Positions 1 to 10,529 of a stretch of DNA of 64,000 nucleotides are shown piece after piece. Both the position numbers and the translations under genes were made by a program. Below the pieces are notes generated by a model. That model did no database searches, had not been told where the DNA came from, and saw only the letters and a list, made by a program, of their open reading frames with translations. Where the stretch lies: the NCBI RefSeq assembly GCF_030936135.1, contig NW_026776913.1:1984001-2048000 (forward strand). The letters run 5' to 3'. The DNA comes from Gavia stellata (Eukaryota; Chordata; Aves; Gaviiformes; Gaviidae). Position 1 is the stretch's first letter. Each line of letters starts with the position of its first letter.

Positions 1-896
1 TTAATGTAATTTAGTACCGATTCAAATAGGTTTGGATAGTGAGAAGAAAAGGTAAATATTACAATGGCACCTCCCCTTTCTCCCTTCTTCCCAGGCTCAG
101 CTTGATTCCTTCATTGCTGTTTCCTCTACCTCCTTTCCCCGTGAGTGGTAAAAGGAGGAATGGGGATTGCAGTTAGTTCATCACACTTCACCTCTGCTGT
201 TCCCTCCTTGCACTTTCCCCGTGGCAACCTTCCCACAGGCTAGAGTTCTTTCAGGAAATACCCAACTCCTCTGGCACTTGATCCTCCACAGGCTGCAGGG
301 AAATACCTGCTCCATTGTGGTCCCTCCGTGGGCTGCAGGGCAATCTCTTCTGCGGCATCTGGAGCTCCTCCTCCCGCTCCTTCTTCACCGACCCTGATGT
401 TTGCAGGAAGTTTTCTCACACCTTTTTTTGCCTTACTCCTGTCCCACTCTGGCATTTGTGCCCTTTCTTAAATACATTTTCACAGAGGTGCCACCAGCTT
501 GGCTGATGGGCTTAGCTTTTGCCAGCAGTAGGTCTATTGCAGAGCTGGCTGGACTTGGCTGTGTCGGGCATGGGGTAACCCATTGCCTCTTCTAACATGG
601 GCTCCTGATGCCCCTCCCCTAGGAAAAAAGCGGACACAGACACCAACAGAGAGCAAAAAACTTGGCCTTGCTAAATGACATCCCCTGCTCTTCCATCATC
701 AAGAAATCCAAACTACGCATTGGAGGGGAAGAGAGAGAAACAGAAAAGGCCTCGACACTGTGCAAGCACTGCTCAGCAATAGCTAAAACAGTTATTAACA
801 CTGTTTTGGCCACTGATGCAAAGCACCAGATGAGCTGCTATGAGGAAGGTTAATCCCAACCCAGCGAGACCCGGTATAATCTGCACCCTTATTCCA
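1..896 (-). mobile_element. ERV-L-type avian LTR remnant (runs off the window)
   Basis: Read on the minus strand from about 896 leftwards, the sequence follows the LTR of a very common avian ERV-L-like family as I remember it. It has a start like TGCAGATTATACCGGGTCTC, then the stretch with GCTGAGCAGTGCTTGCACAG (rc of about 754-776), then several diverged subrepeats around 'ctccattgtggtccctccgtg' (about 280-360). The left end is cut by the window. There is no coding capacity; short open frames here are chance. The family name is from memory of bird genomes and was not checked against a library. Confidence 0.65.
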
Positions 897-2170
897 CAGA
901 ATTTCCGTCATGGTCAGGTCCCACACTGAGTGATACACCTGAGTGTATACATTCAATACATACAGAATCGCCCCATTCCTATGTTGTTGCATTTCTACAC
1001 CCTACTCAAACCTTTCCATTCTCTCTTTCTCAGTCCCCAAATCCCCTCTTACCAACACTTACAACTTCTACTGCATACTTAGGAGCAGCTTTGCTTCCAA
1101 CAGTCAGGTTTATACATCCTCATTTACCACTGCGCTGCTCCTTGACATCACTGATATTATCCACCCATTCCAGCTCCGCTCCCCCCACCCCCCCCAGCGA
1201 GTGTCCATATGAGAAGCCAATGACTTGGGCCCCATCTGTCAAGGTGGTCACTTAGGACAGGTGAAGTAACGTGCTGGATCCTTGTGTGCCAAGACCGGAT
1301 TGGATTGGATCACCATTGCACCCACCCCCTTCCTCATGAGGATTGCCCTCTGTTGGTTTGAGTGGTTCCTGCTGCCTCGCTTCCTAGAACTTATAACTCA
1401 CACCACGGATGATTTTCCGCCAAGGTCAGACCTCCTTGAGGTACATACCGGATCGCCCATCCTTCTGTATTACCCACCAAGTGCACCCAGGTCCTTGAGC
1501 AAAGACAATCTCACAAATGGGCTTGCTTTTTCCCAAGGGAGGAGCAGCCCACACTGCCTTCCCCAGCCACCTCCCTGTGTGCACTCCGGGGACATTATCT
1601 CCTCCCACAGTTATGTACAGGCTTTGTTTGGGCAGGACCAGGACAGTTAGCAGATCCCCTGGGGTTTACCAGCTGAGTGAGTTCTGCTAAACCAATGACC
1701 TGTCCAATACGACATAGAACAGCATCACTGAAAGTTTGGCCTGTTCTCTCAGCATCCTTGGATGAAGGCCCTCCCGTCTCATGAGCTGGCAAGGGCTGAG
1801 TTTGTTCAAGTGACTCCTGACTTGATCCCCACCCACTGCTGCTTGTTCTCCATGGGTTCTGCCTTAGGGTACAAGGGCCGGGGAGACCCTGCTGATGGAG
1901 ACTGAGCCAAACACAACACAGTATCTCAGAACTATTTACACCTGCTCTTGCTAAATGTTGCTGTGGCCTCACATTGCTTTGTTTCTTCTTTAACTTTAAC
2001 TTCCGTAGTAACAGCTCATCTTGGTGCCATTGAATTCCCTTGAGAGAGTCAACTGAATATCCCTGTGGGCCATTGCAGCGGGCTGTCCTTACAGCCCAGC
2101 TATACTGAGCTCTGCTCAGTGCTCAGTGCTGTGTTCTGTTCTCGGTAAGACCCTGTATCACTGATCCTGA
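897..2170. other. Intergenic, no recognised gene
   Basis: About 1.3 kb between the LTR and OR-1. The longest frame (1595-1972, minus) carries no motif I recognise. It could be decayed retroviral internal sequence because it abuts an LTR, but I cannot support that. The conserved 5' block found upstream of OR-2 to OR-5 is absent here. A weak acceptor-like 'atccacag' ends at 2181. Confidence 0.4.
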
Positions 2171-2182
2171 GAAATCCACAGG

Positions 2183-3181
2183 TTGCTTAAAGAAGACATT
2201 GACCACCTCCCTGCCCTGACTGGAATTTCCTTATGTCCGACCACAAAATCCAACAGCAGCTCCATCACCCAGTTCCTCCTCCTGGCATTTGCAGACACGC
2301 GTCAGCTGCAGCTCTTGCACTTCTGCCTCTTCCTGGGCATCTACCTGGCTGCCCTCCTGGCCAATGGCCTCATCATCACCGCCATAGCCTGCGACCACCA
2401 CCTCCACAGCCCCATGTACTTCTTCCTCCTCAACCTCTCCCTCCTCGACCTGGGCTCCATCTCCACCACTCTCCCCAAAGCCATGGCCAATTCCCTCTGG
2501 GACACCAGGGCCATCTCCTTTGCAGGATGTGCTGCTCAGTTCTTTCTGTTTGTCCTTTTCATGTCAGCAGAGTTTTATCTTCTCACCATCATGGCCTATG
2601 ACCGCTACATTGCCATCTGCAAACCCCTGCACTATGGGACCCTCCTGGGCAGCAGAGCTTGTGTCCACATGGCAGCAGCTGCCTGGGGCAGTATTTTTTT
2701 CTATGCTGTGCTGCACACAGCCAATACATTTTCAGTACCACTCTGCCAAGGCAATGCTGTGGACCAGTTCTTTTGTGAAATTCCACAGATCCTCAAGCTC
2801 TCCTGCTCAGACTTGTACCTCAGGGAGGTTGGGTTTATTGTGGTTAGTGTTTCTTTTGCTTTTGGGTGCTTTGTTTTCATTGTTCTGTCCTATGTGCAGA
2901 TCTTGAGGGCCGTGCTGAGGATCCCCTCTGAGCAGGGACGGCACAAAGCCTTTTCCACGTGCCTCCCTCACCTGGCCGTGGTCTCCCTGTTCCTCAGCAC
3001 TGGCATATTTGCCTACCTGAAGCCCCCCTCCATCTCCTCCCCATCCCTGGACCTTGTGATGGCGGTTCTGTACTCGGTGATGCCTCCAGCAGTGAACCCC
3101 CTCATCTACAGCATGAGGAACCAGGAGCTGAAGGAGGCCCTAAGGAAACTGATGCAATGGACATTGCTCCATCAACAATAA
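2183..3181 (+). CDS. OR-1: OR14-like olfactory receptor, open 7TM frame but no start ATG
   Basis: Odorant-type G-protein-coupled receptor, expected in the ciliary membrane of olfactory neurons. The frame is open from 2183 (a TTG) to the stop at 3179-3181. It shows the N-terminal SSITQFLLLAF segment, the TM1 asparagine, PMYFFL after TM1, MAYDRYIAICKPLHY at the end of TM3, KAFSTC at TM6 and NPLIYSMRN at TM7. The ATG used by the four paralogues is replaced by AAA (2246-2248). No in-frame ATG exists before 2414, which lies after TM1. The gene is therefore either a start-loss pseudogene, or the ATG comes from an unseen upstream exon spliced near 2181. All other landmarks are intact, so inactivation, if real, is recent. 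Assignment to OR14 (gamma-c) rests on family resemblance. Confidence 0.75.
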   Translation: MLKEDIDHLPALTGISLCPTTKSNSSSITQFLLLAFADTRQLQLLHFCLFLGIYLAALLANGLIITAIACDHHLHSPMYFFLLNLSLLDLGSISTTLPKAMANSLWDTRAISFAGCAAQFFLFVLFMSAEFYLLTIMAYDRYIAICKPLHYGTLLGSRACVHMAAAAWGSIFFYAVLHTANTFSVPLCQGNAVDQFFCEIPQILKLSCSDLYLREVGFIVVSVSFAFGCFVFIVLSYVQILRAVLRIPSEQGRHKAFSTCLPHLAVVSLFLSTGIFAYLKPPSISSPSLDLVMAVLYSVMPPAVNPLIYSMRNQELKEALRKLMQWTLLHQQ

Positions 3182-3379
3182 CCTGCCTCCCCTTCTCTGC
3201 GGAGTGCCCAGAGATTCTCTTAGCCCAGGACTGTGCTTTTTGTCCCTCTGATTATCATACCTGGCAGTAATTGCTGGGGTTCATACCACTGCTCTTGAGT
3301 CTTGGTCCTGTTGTATCTGACCCTTTCACCAATGTGTTGAACACTGTGTCACGTCTGGCCTCTCTAATAGCATCTCTGA

Positions 3380-3385
3380 AATAAA
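3380..3385 (+). terminator. Polyadenylation signal AATAAA of OR-1
   Basis: AATAAA about 200 bases after the OR-1 stop. The 3' flank here resembles that of OR-5, which has AATAAA at the equivalent place, so the signal is shared by descent. Confidence 0.6.
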
Positions 3386-4890
3386 AGGCAATCTCCTGAG
3401 TGCAGTGCCTGACGGCTGAGCTTTCCTTGTAAAGCTCCGGCCAACAACACTCCAAAGGAATTGGACTTTTCAAAGTTTTCTCCTTCTGTTCTCACTGTGT
3501 TTGGGGCCATAATCTCAAGTCACACCTGGGACACTAAGAACTTGTCTGAAAACCACCTTCCTGGTGTCCAGAGGCAGTGGAGATGGTGCGTGAGCTCCCA
3601 GTCCCCTTCCTCCGGCTGCCAGAGGTATGACAGGGCTGATAGCAGCTGTCAGTGCCTCTGGAAAGGAATGTGGAGGGCTCAGGAGAGGACAGGCACTCTC
3701 CATGTGCCCGGGGGTGGGCTGTGAATGGAGACTCAGAAGGTGAAACCCCCTCAGAGGTGCTGGGGAGCAGGGCTGGCAGGGAGCAGAGCGGGGCACTTTT
3801 CCATGTCTGCCCACACACCCCAGCCCTGGGGAGGGGCCTTTCTTGCGTGGCCAGCTCCGTCCTCCTGCTGGGCTCAGGGTACTGGGGCATGGCCAGCTCT
3901 GCCCAGCCTCTCACCTGGGCCAGACCCCCGGATCCCACAGCAGGGCTGTCTGCTGATGGCCCCATGGGACACAACGGAGGTTGTGCAGGGGCAGGCAGTG
4001 GTGGGGGGCTGCACATAGGGGGCTGCTGGGGGAGCAGGCACAGAGGGCTGCTGTGTGGACTGTGTCGGGGGAGTGTTTCCCTGTCCTTTGATGCTCTCTG
4101 GTCCATGCAGCGCCTGCACTGTGGGGCTCTGGGACCATGTGGGGACCACTCAGCTGCAAAGGTCTCATCTTCTTGTCCCACAGTCCCCAGCTCGGTGTCA
4201 GCCGACGGGCACTGCCACGGGGCCTCTGTGCTGGGTGTAGGGTGTCTCCTCGTGCCCTGCTCTGAGCCCATGCAGGCACCTGCAGTGCATGTCTTTGCTT
4301 GTAGCTGACCACCATGGCCCGTCTGCATGCTCCCAGGACATCCTGACCAGGCTGTCCTTGGAGATGGGTTGTGATGGTGGCTGAGGTGAGCAGCTCTGGT
4401 GCAGGCATGATCTGCAGAGCAGCACTCTAGCACCATGTACAGGGGCTTTCCTGAACCAGGGACACCTCAGGGGAGTGGAGAGACCCATCAGGAGCCAGCA
4501 GCTAACGTGACAGCAGCCAACGAGTCCTGGGTAGGGCCAGGAGCAAAGGTGGCCAAGCCCCCACACGTATAAAATAAAACCCTAGGGAGTGCCACGAGCA
4601 GGGCGGACAAATGGGGTGTGGTGCATCAGAAAGGGCATGGCACGGCACTTTGCGGGGCAGTTCACGTGGAAGGGCGTGCAGGAAGGGCGCTGTAACTCCA
4701 CTGGCTTGACCAGGGAGATATGGTATCTACCCAGCAGAATGCCATGGCCTCTCTAAACTCTGCATCCACTGTGACTGTCGAGTCTTTGCAGACAGAGCTC
4801 CACTGGGAACATGCTGGAAACACACCCTACCTTTCCTGGAACAAGCCTGTCAGGCAGACCGGACACATCATATGGAGGATTCCCTATCCT
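3386..4890. other. GC-rich 3' flank of OR-1, no gene
   Basis: GC-rich sequence with many overlapping open frames on both strands and no recognisable domain. Bases 4190-4440 match 42235-42400 in inverted orientation, for example the run around 'ctacacccagcgcagaggg' at 42350. This is part of the duplicated OR unit and not a gene. Confidence 0.5.
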
Positions 4891-4899
4891 CTCTCCACC

Positions 4900-6035
4900 T
4901 GACTGAACGCGGTCACTCAAGGGATAGGGGGAAACGGTGACAGGTTCCTGCCTGGCACAACAGACGCATCTCCTCCATCACTACCCCACCTTCCCAGGTG
5001 TCCTTGCACAACAGGTACGAGAATCTGCAAGTGGAACCCAACAATGATGAGGATGATGGTTCATCTAGGTTGGAGGTGTCCCCAAGGTTAAGTCAGACTA
5101 CTCCCTGCGTCAAAACCACTTCCATAAAGAGAAAAAGATGGGCCACTGTCATAGGAGACTCTCTCCTGAGGGGAACAGAAGGCCCAATGTGCAGACTGGA
5201 CCCACTTCTTAGGGAAGTCTGCTGCCTCCCTAGGGTCTGCATTAAAGATATGATGAGAAAAATTCCTACCCTGGTACAGCTCTCACATTATTGTTCATTC
5301 TTTGTTTTTCATGTCAGCAGCGATGAATCACAGAATCACAGAATCACTAAGGTTGGAAAAGACCTGTAAGATGATCAGGTCCAACCACCACCCCAACACC
5401 ACCATGCCCCTTAAACCATGTCCCGCAGTGCCACGTCCACAGGTTCCTTGAACCCCTCCAGTGCTGGTGACTCCATCACCTCCCTGGGCAGCCTGTTCCA
5501 ATAAGTTGCAATAAGAAGCCCAAGGGCAATCAAGAGAGAATTCAGGGCCTTGGGACGACTAGTTAAGGGATCAGGAGCACAAGCAGTGCTCTCCTCTGTC
5601 CTTCCAGTTGCAGGAAATGATGAAGAAAGAAACAGGACGAGCCAGCAGATCAATACCTGGCTCTGAGCCTGGTGTCACCAGCAGAATTTGGGGATTTTTG
5701 ATCATGAGTCGATCTACACAACACCAGGCCTGCTGGCAACAGATGGGGTACACCTGTCCCAGAAGAGGAAAAGAATCTTTGCCGAAGAGCTAGCAGGGCT
5801 CCTTGAAAGAGCTTTAAATTGGATTTGAAGGGGGAAAGGGATAAAACCAGGCTCACCAGAGATAAACCTGGGGGGGCACACCAATGTTGGAGGGACGCTG
5901 TGCTAGCGAGGTCCTTCAGTCTGCTCCACGATGTGCTGAGTACAATGGAGCACATTTGAAGTGTGTTTATACTAATGCGTGCAGCATGCAGAATAAACAA
6001 GAGGAACTAGAAGCTTTGGCCCAGTACAGCCGAGG
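4900..6035 (+). mobile_element. CR1 LINE remnant: ORF1 and start of ORF2
   Basis: From 4998 the plus strand encodes a decayed CR1 ORF1 protein. It has the esterase-like core VIGDSLLRGTEG followed by REVCCLPRVC, and the ORF1 C-terminal part resumes at about 5520-5820 after an inserted element. At 5950-6030 the ORF2 start follows (YTNACSMQNKQEELEAL). Several stops and shifts break it. ORF1 binds RNA and ORF2 is endonuclease plus reverse transcriptase in intact CR1. This is an old, dead copy. Confidence 0.75.
5327..5503 (-). mobile_element. CR1 3' end inserted into CR1 ORF1
   Basis: Begins with ATCACAGAATCACAGAATCACT, the reverse complement of a CR1 3' terminus. On the minus strand it encodes the last CR1 ORF2 residues (NRLPREVMESPALEGFK). 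It splits the plus-strand ORF1 remnant, so it inserted later. Confidence 0.85.
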
Positions 6036-6039
6036 GTGC

Positions 6040-6640
6040 CCCCAACCTTCATGTCCCTCACCAGTCACTCTTTGTTTGTCAGTACTAGGTCCAGTAGAAC
6101 ACCTCTCCTTGTTGGCTCCTCCACCACCTGAGTCAAAAAGTTATCATCAATACACTGGGGGAACCTCCCGGACTGTAAATGCCTGGCTGTGAAGACTTCC
6201 CAGCAGGTATCAGGGTGAGTGAAATCTCGCAGGAGAACTGAGACCTGTGATGGTGAGATGACTCTCAGCTGTCTGTAGAAGGCCTCATCATTTTCCCCAC
6301 CCTGATCAGGTGGCCTGTAATCAACACCCACAACAGCATCTCTCATGTCAGCCTGCCCCTTAATCCTTACCCACAAGCTCTCAACTCGCTCCTCATCTGC
6401 CCCCAGGGAGAGCTCGATACATTCCAGTTGCACTCTCCACATAAAGAGCAACTCCACCACCTCCCCTTGCTGGCCTATCTTTCCTAAAAAGAACACAGCC
6501 ATCCATGACAGCGTTCCAGTCATGTGAGCTATCCCACCATGTCTCAGTCATTGCAATGAGATCATGGCCCTGCGACCACACACAGATCTCCAATTCTTCG
6601 TGTTTATTCCCTGTGCTGCTCGTTCTGGGCGTCACCTCAA
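6040..6640 (-). mobile_element. CR1 endonuclease segment, inverted
   Basis: Read on the minus strand, it encodes the CR1 ORF2 apurinic-type endonuclease region: NKHEELE, then IAMTETWWDSSHDWN, GGGGVALYV, VDYRPPDQGGENDEAFYR and ending LLDLVLTNKE. It has stops and shifts. It lacks any CR1 3' end and points opposite to the reverse-transcriptase segment that follows at 6655, as expected from twin priming of one insertion. Confidence 0.85.
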
Positions 6641-6654
6641 AGCACCAGGAGGAA

Positions 6655-7921
6655 AAGAAGGTTATCAGAAGTAGTCAACATGGATTCACCAAGAAAAGTA
6701 ATGTCTGACCAATCTGATAGCCTCCTACGATGACATGTCTGGATGGATAGATGCGGGGAGGGCAGTGGATGTTGTCTGCCTTGGCTTCAGCAAGGCTTTC
6801 GACACCGTCTCCCACATCATCCTCAGAGGCAAGCTTAGGAAGTGTGATGGAATGGGCAGTGGGGTGGATTTGGAACTGGCTGATAGACAGAGCTCCGAGG
6901 GTTGTGATTAGTGGCCCAGAGTCTAGTTGGAGGTCTGTAACAAGTGGTGTTCCCCAGGGGTCAGGACTGGGTCCAGTCCTGTTCAATATATTCAGCAATG
7001 ACCTGGATGAAGGGATAGAGTGTGCCCTCAGCAAGTTTGCTGATGACACAAAACTGGGAGGAGTGGTGGATACGGCGGAAGGCTGCGCTGCCATTCAGCG
7101 TGACCTGGACAGGCTGGAGAGTTGGGCAGAGAGGAACCTGATGAAATTCAGCAAAGGCAAGTGTAGGGCACTGCACCGGGGGCGGAATAACCCCCTGCAT
7201 CAGCACAGGTTAGGGGCTGACCTGCTGGAGAGCAGCTCTGTGGAAAGGGACCTGGGAGTCCTGGGGGACAACAGGATGACCACGAGCCACCAATGTGCCC
7301 TTGTAGCCAAGAAGGCCAATGGCATCCTGGGCTGCATCCAGAAGAGTGTGGCTAGCAGGGCGAGGGAGGTTATCCTCCCCCTCTACTCTGCCCTGCTGAG
7401 GCCGCATCTGGAGAACTGTGTCCAGTTCTGGGCTCCCCGGTTCAAGAAGGACAGGGAGCTGCTGGAGAGGGTCCAGCAAAGGGCTACGAAGATGATTAGG
7501 GGAGTGGAACATCTTTCTTAGGAGGAAAGGCTGAGGGACTTGGGTTATTATAGTTTGGAGAAGAGAAGACTGAGGGGGATCTTATCAATGCTTAGAAATA
7601 GTTAAGGGGTGGGTGCCAGGAGGATGGGAACAGTCTTTTTTCAGTGGTGCCCAGTGACAGGACAAGAGGTAATGGGCACAAACATGGTCATAGGAAGTTC
7701 CATCTTAACATGAGGAGGAACTTCTTTCCTTTGAGGGTGTCAGAGTACTGGAACAATCTGCCCAGAGAGGTTGTGGAGTCTCCTTCTCTGGAGATATTCA
7801 AAACTAGTGTGGAAGCATTCCTGTGCAACCTGCTGTAGGTGAACCTGATCTGGTGGGGGATTGGACTAGATTATCTCTAGAGGTCCCTTCCAACCCCTCT
7901 CATTCTGTGATTCTGTGATTC
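6655..7921 (+). mobile_element. CR1 reverse transcriptase segment with 3' end
   Basis: Plus-strand CR1 ORF2 from mid RT to the 3' terminus. Visible are SQHGFTKKS, a decayed [24 protein letters not shown], the catalytic FADDTKL and the C-terminal [18 protein letters not shown] block. It ends in ATTCTGTGATTCTGTGATT at 7902-7920. Stops at about 6707 and 7520 and several shifts kill it. The 256-residue open stretch at 6751-7521 is part of this transposon and not a host gene. Confidence 0.9.
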
Positions 7922-8382
7922 TCTCGGTGGCTCCTTATCCCCTTCTGCAAGAGGGTGGGGACAACTCTAGTCAGGTCCATGTTGAAGCTGTTTCCATGTT
8001 GGATGCAATGAATGGATTTCTTTTGTCCCTGTCAAACCAATGCATTGTTGGCTGTGAGTGAGAGTGTTGCAGTGGTCAGGAGGGTATTTTCTCCCTCACA
8101 GAGATGACCGTGCCTCCCTTCCATGCAGTCCGCAACTTGCGAATCCCCAGCAGAAGGTTTCTTAAGCAGTGCTATGGCTGCTTTCTCCCAGCTCTGAGCT
8201 CCTCGGCCCCTCGGGGAGGCAGGAGGAGGTCAGGGCCTGTGGGAACCAGAGTCAGAGGCCAGTAGAGGACAGAGGCCAGCAAGAGGTCACTTCTTCCTGA
8301 GACCCCGTATGCAGTGTGGTGTTGTGTATATTTGTGCTGAGCAGTGCTGAGAAGGGGGGATAATGCCCGCTGTGCTGTGTGT
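7922..8382. other. Intergenic, nothing recognised
   Basis: Unique-looking sequence between the CR1 3' end and the minisatellite. No family, motif or plausible frame was seen. Confidence 0.4.
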
Positions 8383-8525
8383 GCATCTGTAATGGTGTTG
8401 GTATCTGCATGGGGGTGTGTGATGCTATGGATATCTGCAATGGGATCAGTATCTGCAATGGCCTCTGCATCTGCAATGGGAAAGAATCTGCCACGGCATC
8501 TGCAAAGGTATCTGCATCTGGAATG
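8383..8525 (-). repeat. Minisatellite, left arm (reverse orientation)
   Basis: Imperfect 6/12-base repeats built on ATCTGCAATGG, which is the reverse complement of the unit in the right arm. Several 'atctgcaatggg' copies lie between 8430 and 8480. Confidence 0.8.
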
Positions 8526-8569
8526 CTGGGTGTGCAACTGTCCTGTCAGCTACAGCTCTCCAATGCAGC

Positions 8570-8962
8570 CATCATTGCGGATGGAGATACCATTGTGGAT
8601 AACATTGCCAATGCTGGTGCAGATGCCACTGCAGATGGAAATACACTTTCAGGTGCAATTGCTGATGGAGATGCTATTGAGGATGCAGGTGCCATTGCAG
8701 ATACCATTGCAGACACAGACACCATTGGAGATGCAGGTGCCTTTGAAGATTCCTTTGAAGGTACTGGCATCGATGCCACTGGAGATGCCATGGCAGATGC
8801 AGATACCATTACAGACATCACCGGAGACACAGGTGCTGTGTCAGACACCACTGCAGCTGCAGATACCACAGCAGATGGCATTGAAGATGCAAGTCCAATT
8901 TCAGATGCAACTTACCGATGGAGACCCCCTTGAAGATGCTGATGCCATTGCAGATACTACAT
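8570..8962 (+). repeat. Minisatellite, right arm (forward orientation)
   Basis: About 390 bases of imperfect GCAGATGCCATT-like units in 6/12-base steps. Because the period is a multiple of three, two frames stay open (8344-8976 and 8379-8933) and give fake low-complexity proteins rich in Ala/Asp/Thr or Met/Gln/Leu. It is separated from the oppositely oriented left arm by about 45 bases. Confidence 0.85.
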
Positions 8963-10529
8963 GGCCAGAAATTTAGCGAGCTTGCGCTTATGAGGCAAAG
9001 ACACTTGCTAAAGTGGACACATCTTGTTGACTCCACACAGCTAGAGAACATATCATAGTTCACGGTGTGCACGCACAGCCTACCCTCCCTGCTTCCTAGA
9101 AAAAACCCTTTGAGACTGACCCCTTACTGAAGCCTCGACCATGGGCAGACACTCGGCTCTGCCTGGTAATCCCCTGCTGCTCCCCTGCCAGGTCCCGGGG
9201 CTTCCCCTTACTGGAGGGGTCGTGAGTAGATTCAGCTACTGCAATTGAATGATCATGCTTTTACTCATACTTTTTGTCTTTGTCTTCTTGAAAGTGGAAC
9301 TGCAAACCCAGTTCCTATTTCACATAATGAAGACTTCCAATGGGATTTCGAGGAAAGGACCGATGGCAGGGAAAGGCAGGACTCAAGTTTGTTTGGGGAT
9401 GAAATAGGGCTAAAAATAGCTAGTCATGATGAAGGAGGTTGCTGGTAAGTACACTTGTCCGGCCATGCCCTGCAACTGATGGCCCCAGCCTGTCTTGCCT
9501 TCTTGTTAAACTCCATTTCACTACTTCCTGGGGTGAGGGGGATCTGTGCCCTTTGTACGTGTGGAGGTGTGAGTGCCAGCCCCTGGAGGGGGGACCACAA
9601 GTCATAGGGGCTCACATGCCTGGGGGGCAGCAACTGTAGACACCCGAGTGCCTGCAAAACATGTGGATGTGCGTGTCAGTGTGTGCAACTGCTAGCCAAC
9701 ATCAGGCTGGAGTAGCCAGTGAGTAGGATAAGGGGCCTGGGAGCCAGGTACCAGAGAGACCTTAAGTCTGGACCGCATGTCAGAGAGCGCCGGGGCTCTG
9801 GGAGTTGACTCCTGGAGGGAGCAGGAGGTCCAAAGCATCGCCTGGAGGAACTGTGGGGTCTTGGGGCTCTGGTACTGGTAAGGCCATAGGTCTGGGCAAG
9901 GAGGTGAAGTCGTCCTTTACATGCCCCGGCAAGTACCTCAGATACAGCTCTCGAGGTGGCACTGGCTGCTTATGGTCAGACCCCGGAGCTCTGCCTGAAA
10001 ACCTGGGAACTGCTCTCAATACTTTAAAAAAAAAAAAGAAAAAAAAGAAGCAGCACCTTTTTACCAGCTGAAATGTTTCAGTACTTTCAGTAAAACATCA
10101 CTGTAATTCCAATCCTGCCAAAATGTGCCTTTTGAGACTGTGTATTAATTGCGGGAGAAGAAATCCTGATCTTGCCCGGTGCTTGCATTGCCACTACTCT
10201 GTCTATCATGCTGCGTATTTAATCTCCCTAACCTTCCAGGTGTTTCTGCCTGTCCTGATCAAACACCCCACGTCTGAAGTCATCTCTCCAGAAGCCGATC
10301 TGGACATACGCACTTTCCACTGTTCTCCAGAGGTTTTCCTCCTCTTACTCTTTGATCATTCAGATCCCTCTCACCTATCACCCATCTTTGAGCCCCAGGG
10401 AGGTAAAGCATCATTGTCTTTCAGTCCTCTCCCTCATAGTCCCCATAGGCAACTCTTCAACTGGGGTGGTGAACCTCGTTGGAAGCTGCTAAAAGTAACC
10501 ATACAGCTGAGAAGTGTGTTTATTGTGGA
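8963..10529. other. Intergenic, nothing recognised
   Basis: No gene or known repeat recognised. An A-rich tract lies at 10024-10052. Short frames on both strands lack any domain signature. Confidence 0.4.

Noticed and set aside
3534-4436. A 300-codon minus frame and a 218-codon plus frame
   Set aside because: GC-rich sequence opens frames on both strands at once; no domain, and the region is a duplicated OR flank.
8344-8976. Two long overlapping frames (210 and 184 codons) with repetitive proteins
   Set aside because: They are produced by a 6/12-base minisatellite that keeps all frames open; there is no domain and the translation is low complexity.
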